A stretch of 64,000 nucleotides of DNA, from positions 4,030,001 through 4,094,000 of the forward strand of contig NZ_FPJG01000006.1 in assembly GCF_900119165.1 (NCBI RefSeq), read 5' to 3'. The position numbers and the translations under genes are program-made. Source of the stretch: Amycolatopsis australiensis (GTDB lineage: Bacteria; Actinomycetota; Actinomycetes; Mycobacteriales; Pseudonocardiaceae). Shown here one piece after another: positions 19,606-32,791 of this stretch. Positions within the stretch are counted from its first letter, which is position 1, and the number at the start of each line of letters is the position of its first letter. Below the pieces are notes generated by a model. It was not told the DNA's origin, searched no databases, and was given only the letters and a program-made list of their open reading frames with translations.

Positions 19606-20520
19606 TCAGCCGGCCGCGCGCGTCACCACGGCGTTGCCGGAGCCGGTGCGGGCACGGACCTTCAGCTGCACGCCGCCCTCGGGCGCGGTGTCGGCGACGT
19701 CCAGCTCGCTGGACACCCGGCCGCCACTGGATGTCAGGTCGATCTCGGCCGTCGTGCCGCCGCGGATGCCGATGCGGACGTCGCCCGAGCCGGTGATCAG
19801 GTCGAGCGTGCCCGAGGCCGCGTCGGCCACCGACACGTCGCCGCTGCCGGTGCGGGCCATCACCTCGCCCGACACCGCGCCCAGCCACACGTCGCTGGTG
19901 CCCGTGGCCAGCGTCGCCGAGCCGGCGATCGACGACGCCTCGACGCTGCCGCTGCCGCTGCGCAGCTGCAGCCCGCCCAGCGTGGGCCCGAGCTTGATGC
20001 CGCCGCTGCCGGTGCGGATCGTCGCCGGCCCGTCGGCGCGGTCCAGCTTGACCTGGCCGGAGCCGGTCAGCAGGTCGACGCGCCCGGCCGAGCCGGTCAC
20101 GGTGACGTCGGCCGCGCCGGCCCGCACGTCCACGTGCGAACCCGCCGGGGCGCGCACGGTCACCGCCAGGGCGACGTTGCGCAGCTGCCACGCCTTCGGT
20201 GCCTGCACGACGAGCCGGTTGCCGAGCTTCTCGATCCGGGCCTGCCGCACCGCCTCGGCCGGGGAGGTCCCCGACGGGTCGACGCCGAGCTGGTCGCCGA
20301 AGCGCTCCCCGACCCAGGAGAGCAGGCTGTTGACCCCCGCCACCCACGGCTGCTGCTCGCCCCGGTCGTGCCGCAGCTCGACGCGGGCGCCGGAGTCGCC
20401 TTCCAGCACGACCTCGACACGGCCGATCGTCACGCCGACGTCGAGCTCCAGCGGGACGTCCGTCTCGAACTCGTCGATCCGCACCAGCTCGTCGTTCGGT
20501 GCCGTCTGTTCTTCGCTCAT
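19606..20520 (-). CDS. DUF4097 beta-strand repeat protein
   Basis: A 304-residue protein without a signal peptide or membrane segment. From about residue 115 it consists of short beta repeats of the form G-S-G-x-V/I-x-L (T-G-S-G-Q-V-K-L, T-G-S-G-G-I-K-L, S-G-S-G-S-V-E-A, T-G-S-G-D-V), the hallmark of DUF4097/adhesin-like right-handed beta folds. It follows a ribbon-helix-helix gene after 11 bases, a pairing that recurs in actinomycetes. Function unknown. Confidence 0.85.
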   Translation of the reverse strand: MSEEQTAPNDELVRIDEFETDVPLELDVGVTIGRVEVVLEGDSGARVELRHDRGEQQPWVAGVNSLLSWVGERFGDQLGVDPSGTSPAEAVRQARIEKLGNRLVVQAPKAWQLRNVALAVTVRAPAGSHVDVRAGAADVTVTGSAGRVDLLTGSGQVKLDRADGPATIRTGSGGIKLGPTLGGLQLRSGSGSVEASSIAGSATLATGTSDVWLGAVSGEVMARTGSGDVSVADAASGTLDLITGSGDVRIGIRGGTTAEIDLTSSGGRVSSELDVADTAPEGGVQLKVRARTGSGNAVVTRAAG

Positions 20521-20531
20521 CGTCTTCCCCC

Positions 20532-21044
20532 TCAGCCTTCGACCCAGCCGTGCAGGCGCGACCCGGATCGGTCGCCCTTGCCGTGGTGCTTCGGGCCCGC
20601 GCCCGGCGAGCCGTGTCCCAGCGCCCCCTGCACGGCCTGGGAGACGAACGTGTTCAGCGACACGCCCTGGGCCGCCGCCGCGCGTTCGGCCTGGCCCTTG
20701 ATCTGCTCGACCAGCCGCAGGGTGATGCGCGTGATGTCACCGCCGTCGACGGGTGGTGGCGGTGTGGTGTCACGTAGTGTCTCGCGCGGCGGCGCCTCGT
20801 CGGCGGTGCCGGTGACGACCACGCGGACGTCCCGGCCGTCCAGCCGCACGTCGACCACCTGCCCCGGCAGGGCGGCCGTGACCTCGGCGGCGAGGTCGGC
20901 GAGCGCGCTCATCAGCGTCAGCCGGACGGCGGGTTCGATCGCCGAGGACAGCAGCGCGGCCGCGCGCCGCGTGTGCTCGTCCCCGGCCGCGGCCGTGTTC
21001 GCGAGGTCCTCGCGCAAGGTGGCGATGTACGGCGTCAAATCCAT
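20532..21044 (-). CDS. ribbon-helix-helix (HicB-like) regulator
   Basis: A 170-residue protein with a helical N-terminal part and a C-terminal Arc/HicB-type ribbon-helix-helix (R-I-T-L-R-L-V-E-Q-I-K, then A-A-A-A-Q-G-V-S-L-N-T-F-V). It likely binds DNA as a dimer. ATG 21044 stands six bases behind CATAGT, so the mRNA is predicted leaderless. Paired operator-like sites cover its own promoter, which suggests autorepression of this gene and the following DUF4097 gene. Confidence 0.75.
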   Translation of the reverse strand: MDLTPYIATLREDLANTAAAGDEHTRRAAALLSSAIEPAVRLTLMSALADLAAEVTAALPGQVVDVRLDGRDVRVVVTGTADEAPPRETLRDTTPPPPVDGGDITRITLRLVEQIKGQAERAAAAQGVSLNTFVSQAVQGALGHGSPGAGPKHHGKGDRSGSRLHGWVEG

Positions 21045-21050
21045 GACACC

Positions 21051-21079
21051 ACTATGACGTCATCAGTGACGTCAGTCAA
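21051..21079 (-). promoter_or_regulatory. promoter with two TGACGTCA operators
   Basis: On the minus strand TTGACT (21079-21074), a 17-base spacer and CATAGT (21056-21051) form a near-consensus promoter for the ribbon-helix-helix gene. Two copies of the palindrome TGACGTCA, at 21055-21062 and 21067-21074, are 12 bases apart and fill the spacer. That spacing suits a pair of ribbon-helix-helix dimers on one face of DNA. Confidence 0.75.
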
Positions 21080-21169
21080 GAAAGCCGATGGCGTCACGTG
21101 TCCCCCGGGAGTGGCCGGCCGCCCGCGGTTAGGCTGCGCGGGGAGTCGTGAGCCGGGAGGAGTGCGGAC

Positions 21170-21922
21170 GTGGCCCGAACCGTGTCACCGAGGGTGCAGC
21201 TGATCGCGAAGACCGAGTTCTTCCCGCCCGAGGACGTGCCGTGGTCGACCGACGCGGACGGCGGCGAAGCGCTCGCCGAATTCGCCGGCCGCGCCTGCTA
21301 CCAGTCGTGGAAGAAGCCGAACCCGGCCACCGCGACCAACGCCGGCTACCTCCAGCACATCATCGACGTCGGCCACCTTTCGGTGCTCGAACACGGGTCG
21401 GTGACCTTCTACATCACCGGGATCTCCCGGTCGCTGACCCACGAGCTGATCCGGCACCGGCACTTCTCGTACTCGCAGCTGTCCCAGCGGTACGTGCCCG
21501 AGCGCGACGCCGAGTTCGTCGAGCCCGAGGTCATCGCGAACGACCCCGTGCTGCACGAGAAGTTCCTCGCCGCGGCCCAGGCGAGCGTCGACGCCTACAC
21601 CGAGCTGCTGGCCGGCCTGGAGGAGAAGTTCGCCGACGTCCCGAGCGCGACCCTGCGCCGCAAGCAGGCCCGCCAGGCCGCGCGCGCGGTGCTGCCGAAC
21701 GCGACCGAGACCCGCGTCGTCGTCACCGGCAACTACCGGGCCTGGCGGCACTTCGTCGGGATGCGCGCCACCGAGCACGCCGACGTGGAGATCCGCGGGC
21801 TGGCCGTGGAGTGCCTGCGGCAGCTGCAGAAGGCCGCGGCGAACGTGTTCGCCGACTTCACCATCTCGACGCTGCCGGACGGCACCGAGATCGCCACGAG
21901 CCCGAAGGTGTTCGAAGGCTGA
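21170..21922 (+). CDS. thyX: flavin-dependent thymidylate synthase
   Basis: A 250-residue ThyX that makes dTMP from dUMP with FAD and NADPH. The signature [14 protein letters not shown] is at residues 95-108. GTG 21170 has GGGAGGAG (21154-21161) ahead of it, and TAGGCT (21130-21135) is a plausible -10. Its stop overlaps the next gene by one base. thyX before dapA and rnj matches mycobacterial order. Confidence 0.96.
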   Translation: MARTVSPRVQLIAKTEFFPPEDVPWSTDADGGEALAEFAGRACYQSWKKPNPATATNAGYLQHIIDVGHLSVLEHGSVTFYITGISRSLTHELIRHRHFSYSQLSQRYVPERDAEFVEPEVIANDPVLHEKFLAAAQASVDAYTELLAGLEEKFADVPSATLRRKQARQAARAVLPNATETRVVVTGNYRAWRHFVGMRATEHADVEIRGLAVECLRQLQKAAANVFADFTISTLPDGTEIATSPKVFEG

Positions 21923-22317
21923 TGAAACGCCTCGCGATCGACGTCCGGCCCGGTGAGTACGCCGTCGTCCGGCTGCCCGCGGACGCCCCGGTGCCCGGCG
22001 GGCTGCTCGACCCGGGCGAAGCCGCGTTCGTCTCGGTGACCCGGACGCCCGGGGAGCTGTCGGTGATCTGCCCGGCCGAGCGGGCCCCGCAGGGCGGCAC
22101 GGCCGAGGACGGCTGGCGGCTGCTGTCGGTCCGCGGCCCGCTGGAGTTCACGCTGACGGGCATCATCGCCGCGCTGGCGTCCGAGCTGGCCGCGGCCGGG
22201 GTGGCGCTGTTCTCGATGTCCACTTTCGACACCGACCACATCCTGGTGCGCGCGACCGACCTCGACCACGCCGTGAAGGCGCTGCGCGAGTCCGGTCACG
22301 AAGTCGCGCACCCCTGA
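21922..22317 (+). CDS. ACT domain protein
   Basis: A 131-residue protein with two ACT-like halves (G-P-L-E-F-T-L-T-G-I-I-A-A-L, then L-F-S-M-S-T-F-D-T-D-H-I-L-V), of the CASTOR/DUF-type group that binds small ligands such as amino acids. ATG 21922 overlaps the thyX stop (TGATG), so it is translationally coupled to thyX. The ligand is unknown. Confidence 0.75.
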   Translation: MKRLAIDVRPGEYAVVRLPADAPVPGGLLDPGEAAFVSVTRTPGELSVICPAERAPQGGTAEDGWRLLSVRGPLEFTLTGIIAALASELAAAGVALFSMSTFDTDHILVRATDLDHAVKALRESGHEVAHP

Positions 22318-22376
22318 GCTTTTCGGCGCCCGATTCACGGGTAACCCGGGCGAGACGGTGGGCACCGTCACCCTTG

Positions 22377-22410
22377 AAATCGAAAGTTCGGCACGCCTAA
22401 ACTTCGATTT
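22377..22410. promoter_or_regulatory. inverted repeat upstream of the Nramp gene
   Basis: AAATCGAAAGTT (22377-22388) and AAACTTCGATTT (22399-22410) form an inverted repeat with one extra base in the left arm. A 19-base partial dyad (22385-22403) at its centre is loosely like DtxR/MntR-family boxes. A metal-responsive operator for mntH is inferred, with low certainty. Confidence 0.4.
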
Positions 22411-22443
22411 GGGGTCCTCGACACCCGTGGAGAGGCAGGCGGC

Positions 22444-23685
22444 ATGGCGGTCACCGAGGCGGTCCGGCCGAGGCTGGCCTCGCGCCTGCGCACGGGCTCG
22501 GCCCTGCTCGGGCCCGCGTTCGTCGCGGCGATCGCGTACGTCGACCCGGGCAACGTCGCCTCCAACGTCAGCGCCGGCGCCCGCTACGGCTACCTGCTCG
22601 TCTGGGTGATCCTCGCGGCGAACCTGATGGCCGTGCTGGTGCAGTACCTCTCGGCGAAGCTCGGCCTGGTCAGCGGGATGTCGCTGCCCGAAGCCCTGCG
22701 CGCCCGGCTGTCGCGGCCCGCGCGGCTGGCCTACTGGCTGCAGGCCGAGGTCGTCGCCATCGCCACCGACCTGGCCGAGGTCGTCGGCGGGGCCATCGCG
22801 CTGAACCTGCTGTTCGACCTGCCGCTCGTCGCCGGCGGCCTGATCACCGGCGCCGTCTCGCTGACGCTGCTGGCCGTCCAGGACCGCGGGGGCCAGCGGA
22901 CGTTCGAACGGGTCGTCACCGGGCTGCTGGCCGTGATCGCCATCGGGTTCCTGGCCAGCCTGTTCGTCGAGCCGCCTTCGGTGCCGGACACGCTCGGCGG
23001 GCTCGTGCCCCGGTTCGACGGCACCGGCAGCGTCCTCATCGCCGCGGCCATGCTGGGCGCGACGGTGATGCCACACGCGGTCTACCTGCACTCCGGCCTG
23101 GTCCGCGACCGCCACGGCCGCCCGGACGGCACCCGCCGCCGTCGCCTGCTGCGCGCCACCCGCGCGGACGTCGGCCTGGCGATGCTCCTGGCCGGCGCGG
23201 TCAACCTGGGCATGCTCCTGCTGGCCGCGACGAACCTGCAGGGCCAGGCCGGCGTCGACAGCATCGAGGGCGCCCACCATGCGGTCGCGCAGGCTCTCGG
23301 CCCCGGCGTCGCGCTGATGTTCGCCATCGGCCTCCTGGCGTCGGGCCTGGCCTCGACGTCGGTGGGTGCGTACGCGGGCGCGATGATCATGCAGGGCCTG
23401 CTGCACAAGCGGATCCCGCTGGTCCTGCGCCGGCTGGTCACGCTGACCCCGGCGATCGTGGTGCTGGCGCTGGGCGCCGACCCGAGCACGGCGCTGGTGG
23501 TCTCCCAGGTGGTGCTGTCGTTCGGCATCCCGTTCGCGCTGGTGCCGCTGATCCGCCTGACCGCGGACCGGACCCTGATGGGCGCGGACGCGAACCGCCG
23601 CCTGACGACGGTCGCGGCGTGGGCGGTCGCGGCCGTCATCATCACGCTGAACGTCGTGCTGATCTGTCTCACCTTCACCGGCTGA
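22444..23685 (+). CDS. mntH: Nramp-family divalent metal transporter (MntH)
   Basis: A 413-residue membrane protein with about eleven helices. The metal-binding D-P-G-N in helix 1 is at residues 34-37 and M-P-H in helix 6 near residue 208, both needed for proton-coupled Mn2+/Fe2+ uptake. ATG 22444 follows GAGAGGCAGG. An inverted repeat upstream may be its metal-responsive operator. It is followed by a serine/threonine kinase gene on the same strand. Confidence 0.92.
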   Translation: MAVTEAVRPRLASRLRTGSALLGPAFVAAIAYVDPGNVASNVSAGARYGYLLVWVILAANLMAVLVQYLSAKLGLVSGMSLPEALRARLSRPARLAYWLQAEVVAIATDLAEVVGGAIALNLLFDLPLVAGGLITGAVSLTLLAVQDRGGQRTFERVVTGLLAVIAIGFLASLFVEPPSVPDTLGGLVPRFDGTGSVLIAAAMLGATVMPHAVYLHSGLVRDRHGRPDGTRRRRLLRATRADVGLAMLLAGAVNLGMLLLAATNLQGQAGVDSIEGAHHAVAQALGPGVALMFAIGLLASGLASTSVGAYAGAMIMQGLLHKRIPLVLRRLVTLTPAIVVLALGADPSTALVVSQVVLSFGIPFALVPLIRLTADRTLMGADANRRLTTVAAWAVAAVIITLNVVLICLTFTG

Positions 23686-23762
23686 GTCACGAATTCCGCG
23701 GAACCCGGGGCGCGCCGCGACGGTCCGACTAGCATCTGCGCGACCCCGCCCGAAGGAGCACC

Positions 23763-28044
<4,282 letters not shown>

Positions 28045-28056
28045 CCGGTTCGCAAC

Positions 28057-28109
28057 GCCGTGAAGGCCACCTCGACGGACGCAAGGTCCCTCGAGGTGGC
28101 CTTCACGGC
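28057..28109 (+). terminator. 19-bp perfect hairpin after rnj
   Basis: Arms 28057-28075 and 28091-28109 are perfect reverse complements around a 15-base loop, starting 13 bases after the rnj stop. The arm sequence begins GCCGTGAAGGCCACC, the same GAAGGCC core seen in two other palindromes here. The remaining bases to 28385 hold a GC-rich spacer and TAACCT (28343-28348), a possible -10 for the next gene. Confidence 0.85.
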
Positions 28110-28385
28110 TTTCCGGCGCCCCAGCGGCAGGAGCAGCGCGAAGGCCACGGTGGCGGTCTGGCGGAGCAGGGCCCGGCGGGCCCGGCGCTGTTCGGCTCGT
28201 GTCGGCTTCACGCGGTCCAGTCTTCCGCCGGGCGCGGCCGCGGACATCCCGCTCCGGGCCGGTCCGGGTCCTTCCCGGGGATGAGCCGGCCCCTTGCGGG
28301 CTGTTAGGCCATCCGGACCAAGACCGTCCGGTTTGCGGAGCGCTAACCTGGGTCCCACCCCGCCTCGGCAAGAGAGGCCGCGCCG

Positions 28386-30029
28386 ATGGGACGTCACTCG
28401 GACGGCAGACGACGCCGGCTGCTCGTGCCCGCCCTGGCGACCGGTCTCGTCGTCGTCCTGGGGGCCGCGGCCTGGGTGACCGTCTCGGTCGTGACCGCGA
28501 AGCCCGCCTGCGAGCAGCCCGCTCACGTTCTCGTCACCGCGTCCCCGGACATCGCACCGGCGTTGTCGCTCGTCGCGCGCGGGCTCGGCATCGCGTGCGG
28601 CAGCGTCGAGGTTCAGACCAGGGAGGCGACGCAGGCCGCGGAGCGGCTCGCGCTCTCCGACGGCAGCCCGCGGCCGCAGGTGTGGGTGCCGGACTCGACG
28701 CTCGCGCTGCGTCGCGCCCACCAGCTCGGGGCCGCCGACGTCCCCGGAACCGGGTCGTCGGTGGCCAGTTCGCCGGTGGTGCTGGCGGTGGCCCAGGACG
28801 TCGCCAAGGGACTCGGCTGGCCCGGGCACACGCCGACGTGGGCCGACGTCCTGAACGCGCCCGGCGCCGTCCCGGGGATGCCCGACCCGGCCCGCGACCC
28901 CGTGGGTGCGCTGGCGTTGCTGGGCTTGAAGGACAGCGTCAAGGCGGCCGCCGAGCCGGCGGGTGCGTACGTCGCGCTGCTGCGGCGGTTCTCGGCCAAC
29001 ACGCTGGGCGCGGAGACGGACCTGATCGCGCGGCTGCCGGGATCGAGCGACGGCGGCGGCGCGGCCGCGGTGACGGCCTTCCCCGCGTCGGAGAACTCCT
29101 TGCTGCGCCACAACATCGAGGACACGACGTCGCCGCTGGTCGCCGTCTACTCGACCGCGGTGCCCACCTTGGACTATCCGTTCGCGGAGCTGGGCGGGAT
29201 CACGCCGCGGCAGCGCCCGATCGTGGAGGCGCTGCGGGAAGCCGTCCTCGGCGACGCGGGTGCCGACGCGATCGAGAAAACCGGGCTGCGCGCCGCGGGC
29301 GGGCAGGCGCTGCGCGAGCACACGGACGACCCGAGGGTCTCACCGCCGAGCATCCGCGCGGCGAACGTGCCACCCGCGGCGGCGGTCGACGAACTGCTCA
29401 ACCAGTGGGCGGGCATCAACCTGAGCGCGCGGGTGCAGGTGCTCGTCGACGTGTCGGGGTCGATGAACGCGCAGGTGCCGGGCACCGGGCTGAACCGCAT
29501 GCAGGTGACGATGCAGGCGGCGGCGAAGGCGATGCACCTGTTCAAGCCGGCGACGCGGCTGCGGATGCTGGAGTTCTCGACGCGCCTCGACGGCGACAAG
29601 GATTATCGCGAGCTGCTGCCGATGGCCCCGGTGTCCCAGCACCTGGCGAGCGGCGCGCTGGACAAGCTGGCCCAGGTGAAGGCCACCCCGGACGGCGGAA
29701 CGGCGCTGTACGACAGCGTGCTGGACACGTACCGGACCGCACGCCGCGAGTGGGAGCCGGGCCGGCTCAACCTGGTGATCGTGATGACCGACGGCCGCAA
29801 CGAGGACCCGCACGGAATTTCCCGGGCGGACCTGCTGACGGAGCTGGCGAAGCTGCGGGACTCACGCCGCCCGATCCCGCTGATCGGAGTGGGCATCGGC
29901 CCGGACGCGGACAAGGCGGAGCTGGACGCACTGACCGCGGCGACGGGCGGCCAGGCGTTCCTGGCCCCGGACCCGGCGAAGATCACGGACGTGTTCTTCG
30001 GGGCGCTGAGCCGGATCGCCGGCGGATGA
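28386..30029 (+). CDS. membrane-anchored VWA-domain / substrate-binding-like protein
   Basis: A 547-residue extracytoplasmic protein. An N-terminal hydrophobic anchor (residues 13-38) precedes a region like bacterial solute-binding proteins (A-S-P-D-I-A-P-A-L, V-W-V-P-D-S). The C-terminal von Willebrand A domain has the metal site D-V-S-G-S near residue 355 and the later T-D-G-R-N. Proteins of this build are common in actinomycete envelopes. Partner and function unknown. The last 47 bases overlap the decayed permease on the other strand. Confidence 0.82.
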   Translation: MGRHSDGRRRRLLVPALATGLVVVLGAAAWVTVSVVTAKPACEQPAHVLVTASPDIAPALSLVARGLGIACGSVEVQTREATQAAERLALSDGSPRPQVWVPDSTLALRRAHQLGAADVPGTGSSVASSPVVLAVAQDVAKGLGWPGHTPTWADVLNAPGAVPGMPDPARDPVGALALLGLKDSVKAAAEPAGAYVALLRRFSANTLGAETDLIARLPGSSDGGGAAAVTAFPASENSLLRHNIEDTTSPLVAVYSTAVPTLDYPFAELGGITPRQRPIVEALREAVLGDAGADAIEKTGLRAAGGQALREHTDDPRVSPPSIRAANVPPAAAVDELLNQWAGINLSARVQVLVDVSGSMNAQVPGTGLNRMQVTMQAAAKAMHLFKPATRLRMLEFSTRLDGDKDYRELLPMAPVSQHLASGALDKLAQVKATPDGGTALYDSVLDTYRTARREWEPGRLNLVIVMTDGRNEDPHGISRADLLTELAKLRDSRRPIPLIGVGIGPDADKAELDALTAATGGQAFLAPDPAKITDVFFGALSRIAGG

Positions 30030-31095
30030 CCGCGTACACGGCCAAGATCACCGCCAAGCTGAGCAGGCTCAAGGACAACTGCGCCCGCGCGTCGGCGTCC
30101 ACGAACAGCATCGAGGCCACCACCGCCAGGGTCACCCAGCTCAGCCACGGATACCCCCACATCCGCAGCTGGGACGAACAGTGCCACCGCGCCCGCCGAA
30201 TTGATGATGAAGGAGAAGATCTTGCCCGGGGACACGTAGCTCATCACCACCGCCACGTAACCGACCGAAGCGGACGCCAGGATCGCCTTCCACGGCGCGC
30301 CGCGCGAATTCGTGTCCGCTATCCAGCCCGGTGCCCATCGGTGGCGCCGCAGCGCGAACAGCATCCGGATGCCGTGTCCAGCCCGGAATTCAGCACCGAC
30401 AACGCCGCTGTCAGCACCACCACGCTCACCAGCGTCGAGGCCGCCGGGATGCCGAACCGGGCGAACGCCGCCGCGAACGGGCTCGTCTCGCTCGGGATCT
30501 CGCGCCACGGCGTGATCATCACCAGCAGTGCCACCGAGCCGACGTAGAACACGATCACGCGCCAGACGATCGTCGACGTCGCCTTGCGGACCGCCGTCTC
30601 CGGCCGGTCCGACTCCGCCGCCGCGATCGTGACGATCTCCGCGCCGAAGTACGAGAAGGTGACGATCACCACGCCGTGCACCACCGAAACGGGCCGTTCG
30701 CGACGAACCCGTCCAGGCCGATGTTGCCCACCGAGAAGTGCGCGCCCGGCCAAAGCCCCGGCACGAACAGCACGCCCAGCACCAGGAACACCACGATCGT
30801 CGCGACCTTGACCGACGCCAGCCAGAACTCCGTCTCGCCGAACGAGCGCGCCGACGCCGGGTTCGTCGCCGTCAGCAGCAGCATCAGCGCCAGCGAGAAC
30901 ACCCATTGCGGCACGCCGGGGAGCCGGCCTGGGAAGATCTTCGCGCCCGCCGCCGCTTCGAACGCGACCACGCCGACCCAGAAGTACCAGTACAGCCAGC
31001 CGATCGTGAACAGGCTCGCGCCGATGATGCCGCCGAGGGCGATCATCCGGACGTGCCGCTGCAGCAGGTCGGGTCGCAGGCCGGACTCAGAACTC
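29983..31095 (-). pseudogene. decayed amino-acid permease (GABA permease type)
   Basis: Fragments of one amino-acid/polyamine permease appear in order but in different frames. R-M-I-A-L-G-G-I-I-G-A-S-L-F jumps straight to I-G-W-L-Y-W-Y-F near 31003-31014, losing some 60-80 residues including helices 1-3. Single-base losses follow near 30686 (before V-V-H-G-V-V-I-V-T-F-S-Y-F-G) and 30368 (before M-L-F-A-L-R-R-H-R-W). About 20 bases are missing near 30172. The C-terminal frame (Q-L-R-M-W-G-Y-P-W) ends at TGA 29983. No start codon is left at the 5' end, which abuts the EamA gene stop. Confidence 0.88.
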
Positions 31096-32041
31096 AGCTC
31101 GCCAGGATCTCCGACTTCCGCTGCACGAGGGAGGCGCCGGCCAGCAGGATCGCCGAGCCGAGCAGCTGGACCCAGGTCAGCTCCTCGCCGATCAGCGCCC
31201 ACGCCGCCACGGTGGTGATCACCGGCTCGACCAGCCCGAGCACGCTCGCCACCGACGCCGGCAGGTGCCGCAGCGACGAGATCCCGCAGACGTAGGCCAG
31301 CACCGTCGCCACCAGCACGAGCAGGACCAGCAGCAGCCAGACCGGCGGGTGCCAGGCGCCGAACGCGACGACGGCACCCAGCTGCCGGACCGGCCACGTC
31401 CACGGCGGCGCGACGAAGCTGATCAGCACCGCGCCGATCACCATGCCCCAGGTGACCAGGCCCAGCGGGTCGATGCCGGCCACCGCGCGCTCGCCGAGCA
31501 GGAAGTACCCGGCCGAGCACAGGGCCGCGCCGAAGCCGGCGAGCAGCCCGGCGCCGTTCAGCGTGACGCCCTGCCAGACCTGGGCGACCAGCGCCAGCCC
31601 GGCCATCGCCAGCGCGATGCCGCCCCACACCGACCGCGGCAGCCGGTGCCGCCGCACGAACCGCACCCACAGGGCGATGAGCACCGGCGAGACGAACTCG
31701 AGCAGGATCGCGATGCCGACCGGGATCCGGCCGGCCGCGACGAAGTAGAGCAGTTGCACGCCGGCCACCCCGAGCAGGCCGTAGCCGCCGAGCACCGGCA
31801 GCTCGGCCCGGCGCACCCGCAGCTTCCGGGGCGCGGTGAGCGCCACCCCGGCGAGCAGCACGAACCCGGCGAGCCCGATCCGCATCGCGGCGACCTGCTC
31901 CGGGCTGAACCCGGCGGACATCGCGGACTTGCCGAGCGTGCCCGAGGTGCTGAAGAACAGCGCGGCGAGCAGCACGAGCGTGGTCCCGCGGGCGCGGTGG
32001 GCGGCCCGGGGCGGGGGCAGGACGGGCAGCTCGGTGGTCAC
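31094..32041 (-). CDS. EamA/DMT-family transporter
   Basis: A 315-residue drug/metabolite transporter superfamily protein with ten hydrophobic helices in two EamA halves (the second ends G-L-V-E-P-V-I-T-T-V-A-A-W, a usual signature). GTG 32041 is seven bases behind TACAGT (32054-32049), which pairs with TTGGCA at a 17-base spacing, so a leaderless transcript is likely. It lies 50 bases after wrbA on the same strand. Substrate unknown. Confidence 0.88.
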   Translation of the reverse strand: MTTELPVLPPPRAAHRARGTTLVLLAALFFSTSGTLGKSAMSAGFSPEQVAAMRIGLAGFVLLAGVALTAPRKLRVRRAELPVLGGYGLLGVAGVQLLYFVAAGRIPVGIAILLEFVSPVLIALWVRFVRRHRLPRSVWGGIALAMAGLALVAQVWQGVTLNGAGLLAGFGAALCSAGYFLLGERAVAGIDPLGLVTWGMVIGAVLISFVAPPWTWPVRQLGAVVAFGAWHPPVWLLLVLLVLVATVLAYVCGISSLRHLPASVASVLGLVEPVITTVAAWALIGEELTWVQLLGSAILLAGASLVQRKSEILAS

Positions 32042-32091
32042 GGGCGCGACTGTAGGGGCCCGGCGCGTCACTGCCAAAGCTCTTTTTCCGG

Positions 32092-32706
32092 TTACTCGGT
32101 CCGCTTCGACCCGGTCGCGACGTGCGTCGTGATCGTGGCCAGCCGCCGCCCCTGGACGCGCAGCGCGCCGAGGGCCAGCTCGTCCGGCTCCGCCGACTTG
32201 CGGGACACGAACGAGCCACCGTACGGGTTGCCCGATTCCATCAGGTGCGGGTCGGTGTAGCCGAGCGGGACGACGATCGCGCCCCAGTGGTAGAAGACGT
32301 TGTTGATCGCCAGCAGCGTCGACTCCAGGCCGCCGTGGCTGGTCGAGGCCGTCGTGAACGACGTCGCGACCTTGTCCGCCAGCTTCCCCTGCGCCCACAG
32401 CCCGCCGGTACTGTCCAAAAAGGACTTCAGCTGGGCGGCCGGGCCGCCGAAGCGGGTCGGGCTGCCGACGGCGAGCCCGTCGGCCCACTCGAGGTCGTCC
32501 AGGGTGGCGAGCTCGTGGTGCGGTCCCGAGTCCACCCACGCCTGCCAGCGCGGGTTCTTCGCGACGGCCTCGGCGGGCACGGTTTCCGGCACGGTCCGCA
32601 CCCGCACGCCGGCGCCGGACTCCCGGGCGCCCGCGGCGAGCGACTCGGCCAGGGCGGCGGTGTTCCCGGTGGCGCTGTAGTAGACGACGAGGATCCGTGT
32701 GCTCAC
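32092..32706 (-). CDS. wrbA: NAD(P)H:quinone oxidoreductase, WrbA family
   Basis: A 204-residue flavodoxin-fold protein. The FMN phosphate loop is Y-Y-S-A-T-G-N-T at residues 8-15, and G-S-P-T-R-F-G and T-S-T-S-H-G-G are at the positions found in WrbA. It would reduce quinones by two electrons and protect from redox stress. GTG 32706 stands eight bases behind TAGAGT (32720-32715), so it is probably leaderless. Confidence 0.9.
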   Translation of the reverse strand: MSTRILVVYYSATGNTAALAESLAAGARESGAGVRVRTVPETVPAEAVAKNPRWQAWVDSGPHHELATLDDLEWADGLAVGSPTRFGGPAAQLKSFLDSTGGLWAQGKLADKVATSFTTASTSHGGLESTLLAINNVFYHWGAIVVPLGYTDPHLMESGNPYGGSFVSRKSAEPDELALGALRVQGRRLATITTHVATGSKRTE

Positions 32707-32791
32707 GTCCGCCGACTCTAGGGGTGCCCGGCGGCGTGTCCCATGATCCGGGATGTACGGCTCTTGTACGCCGGTCCGCTGTCCTGGGCCG

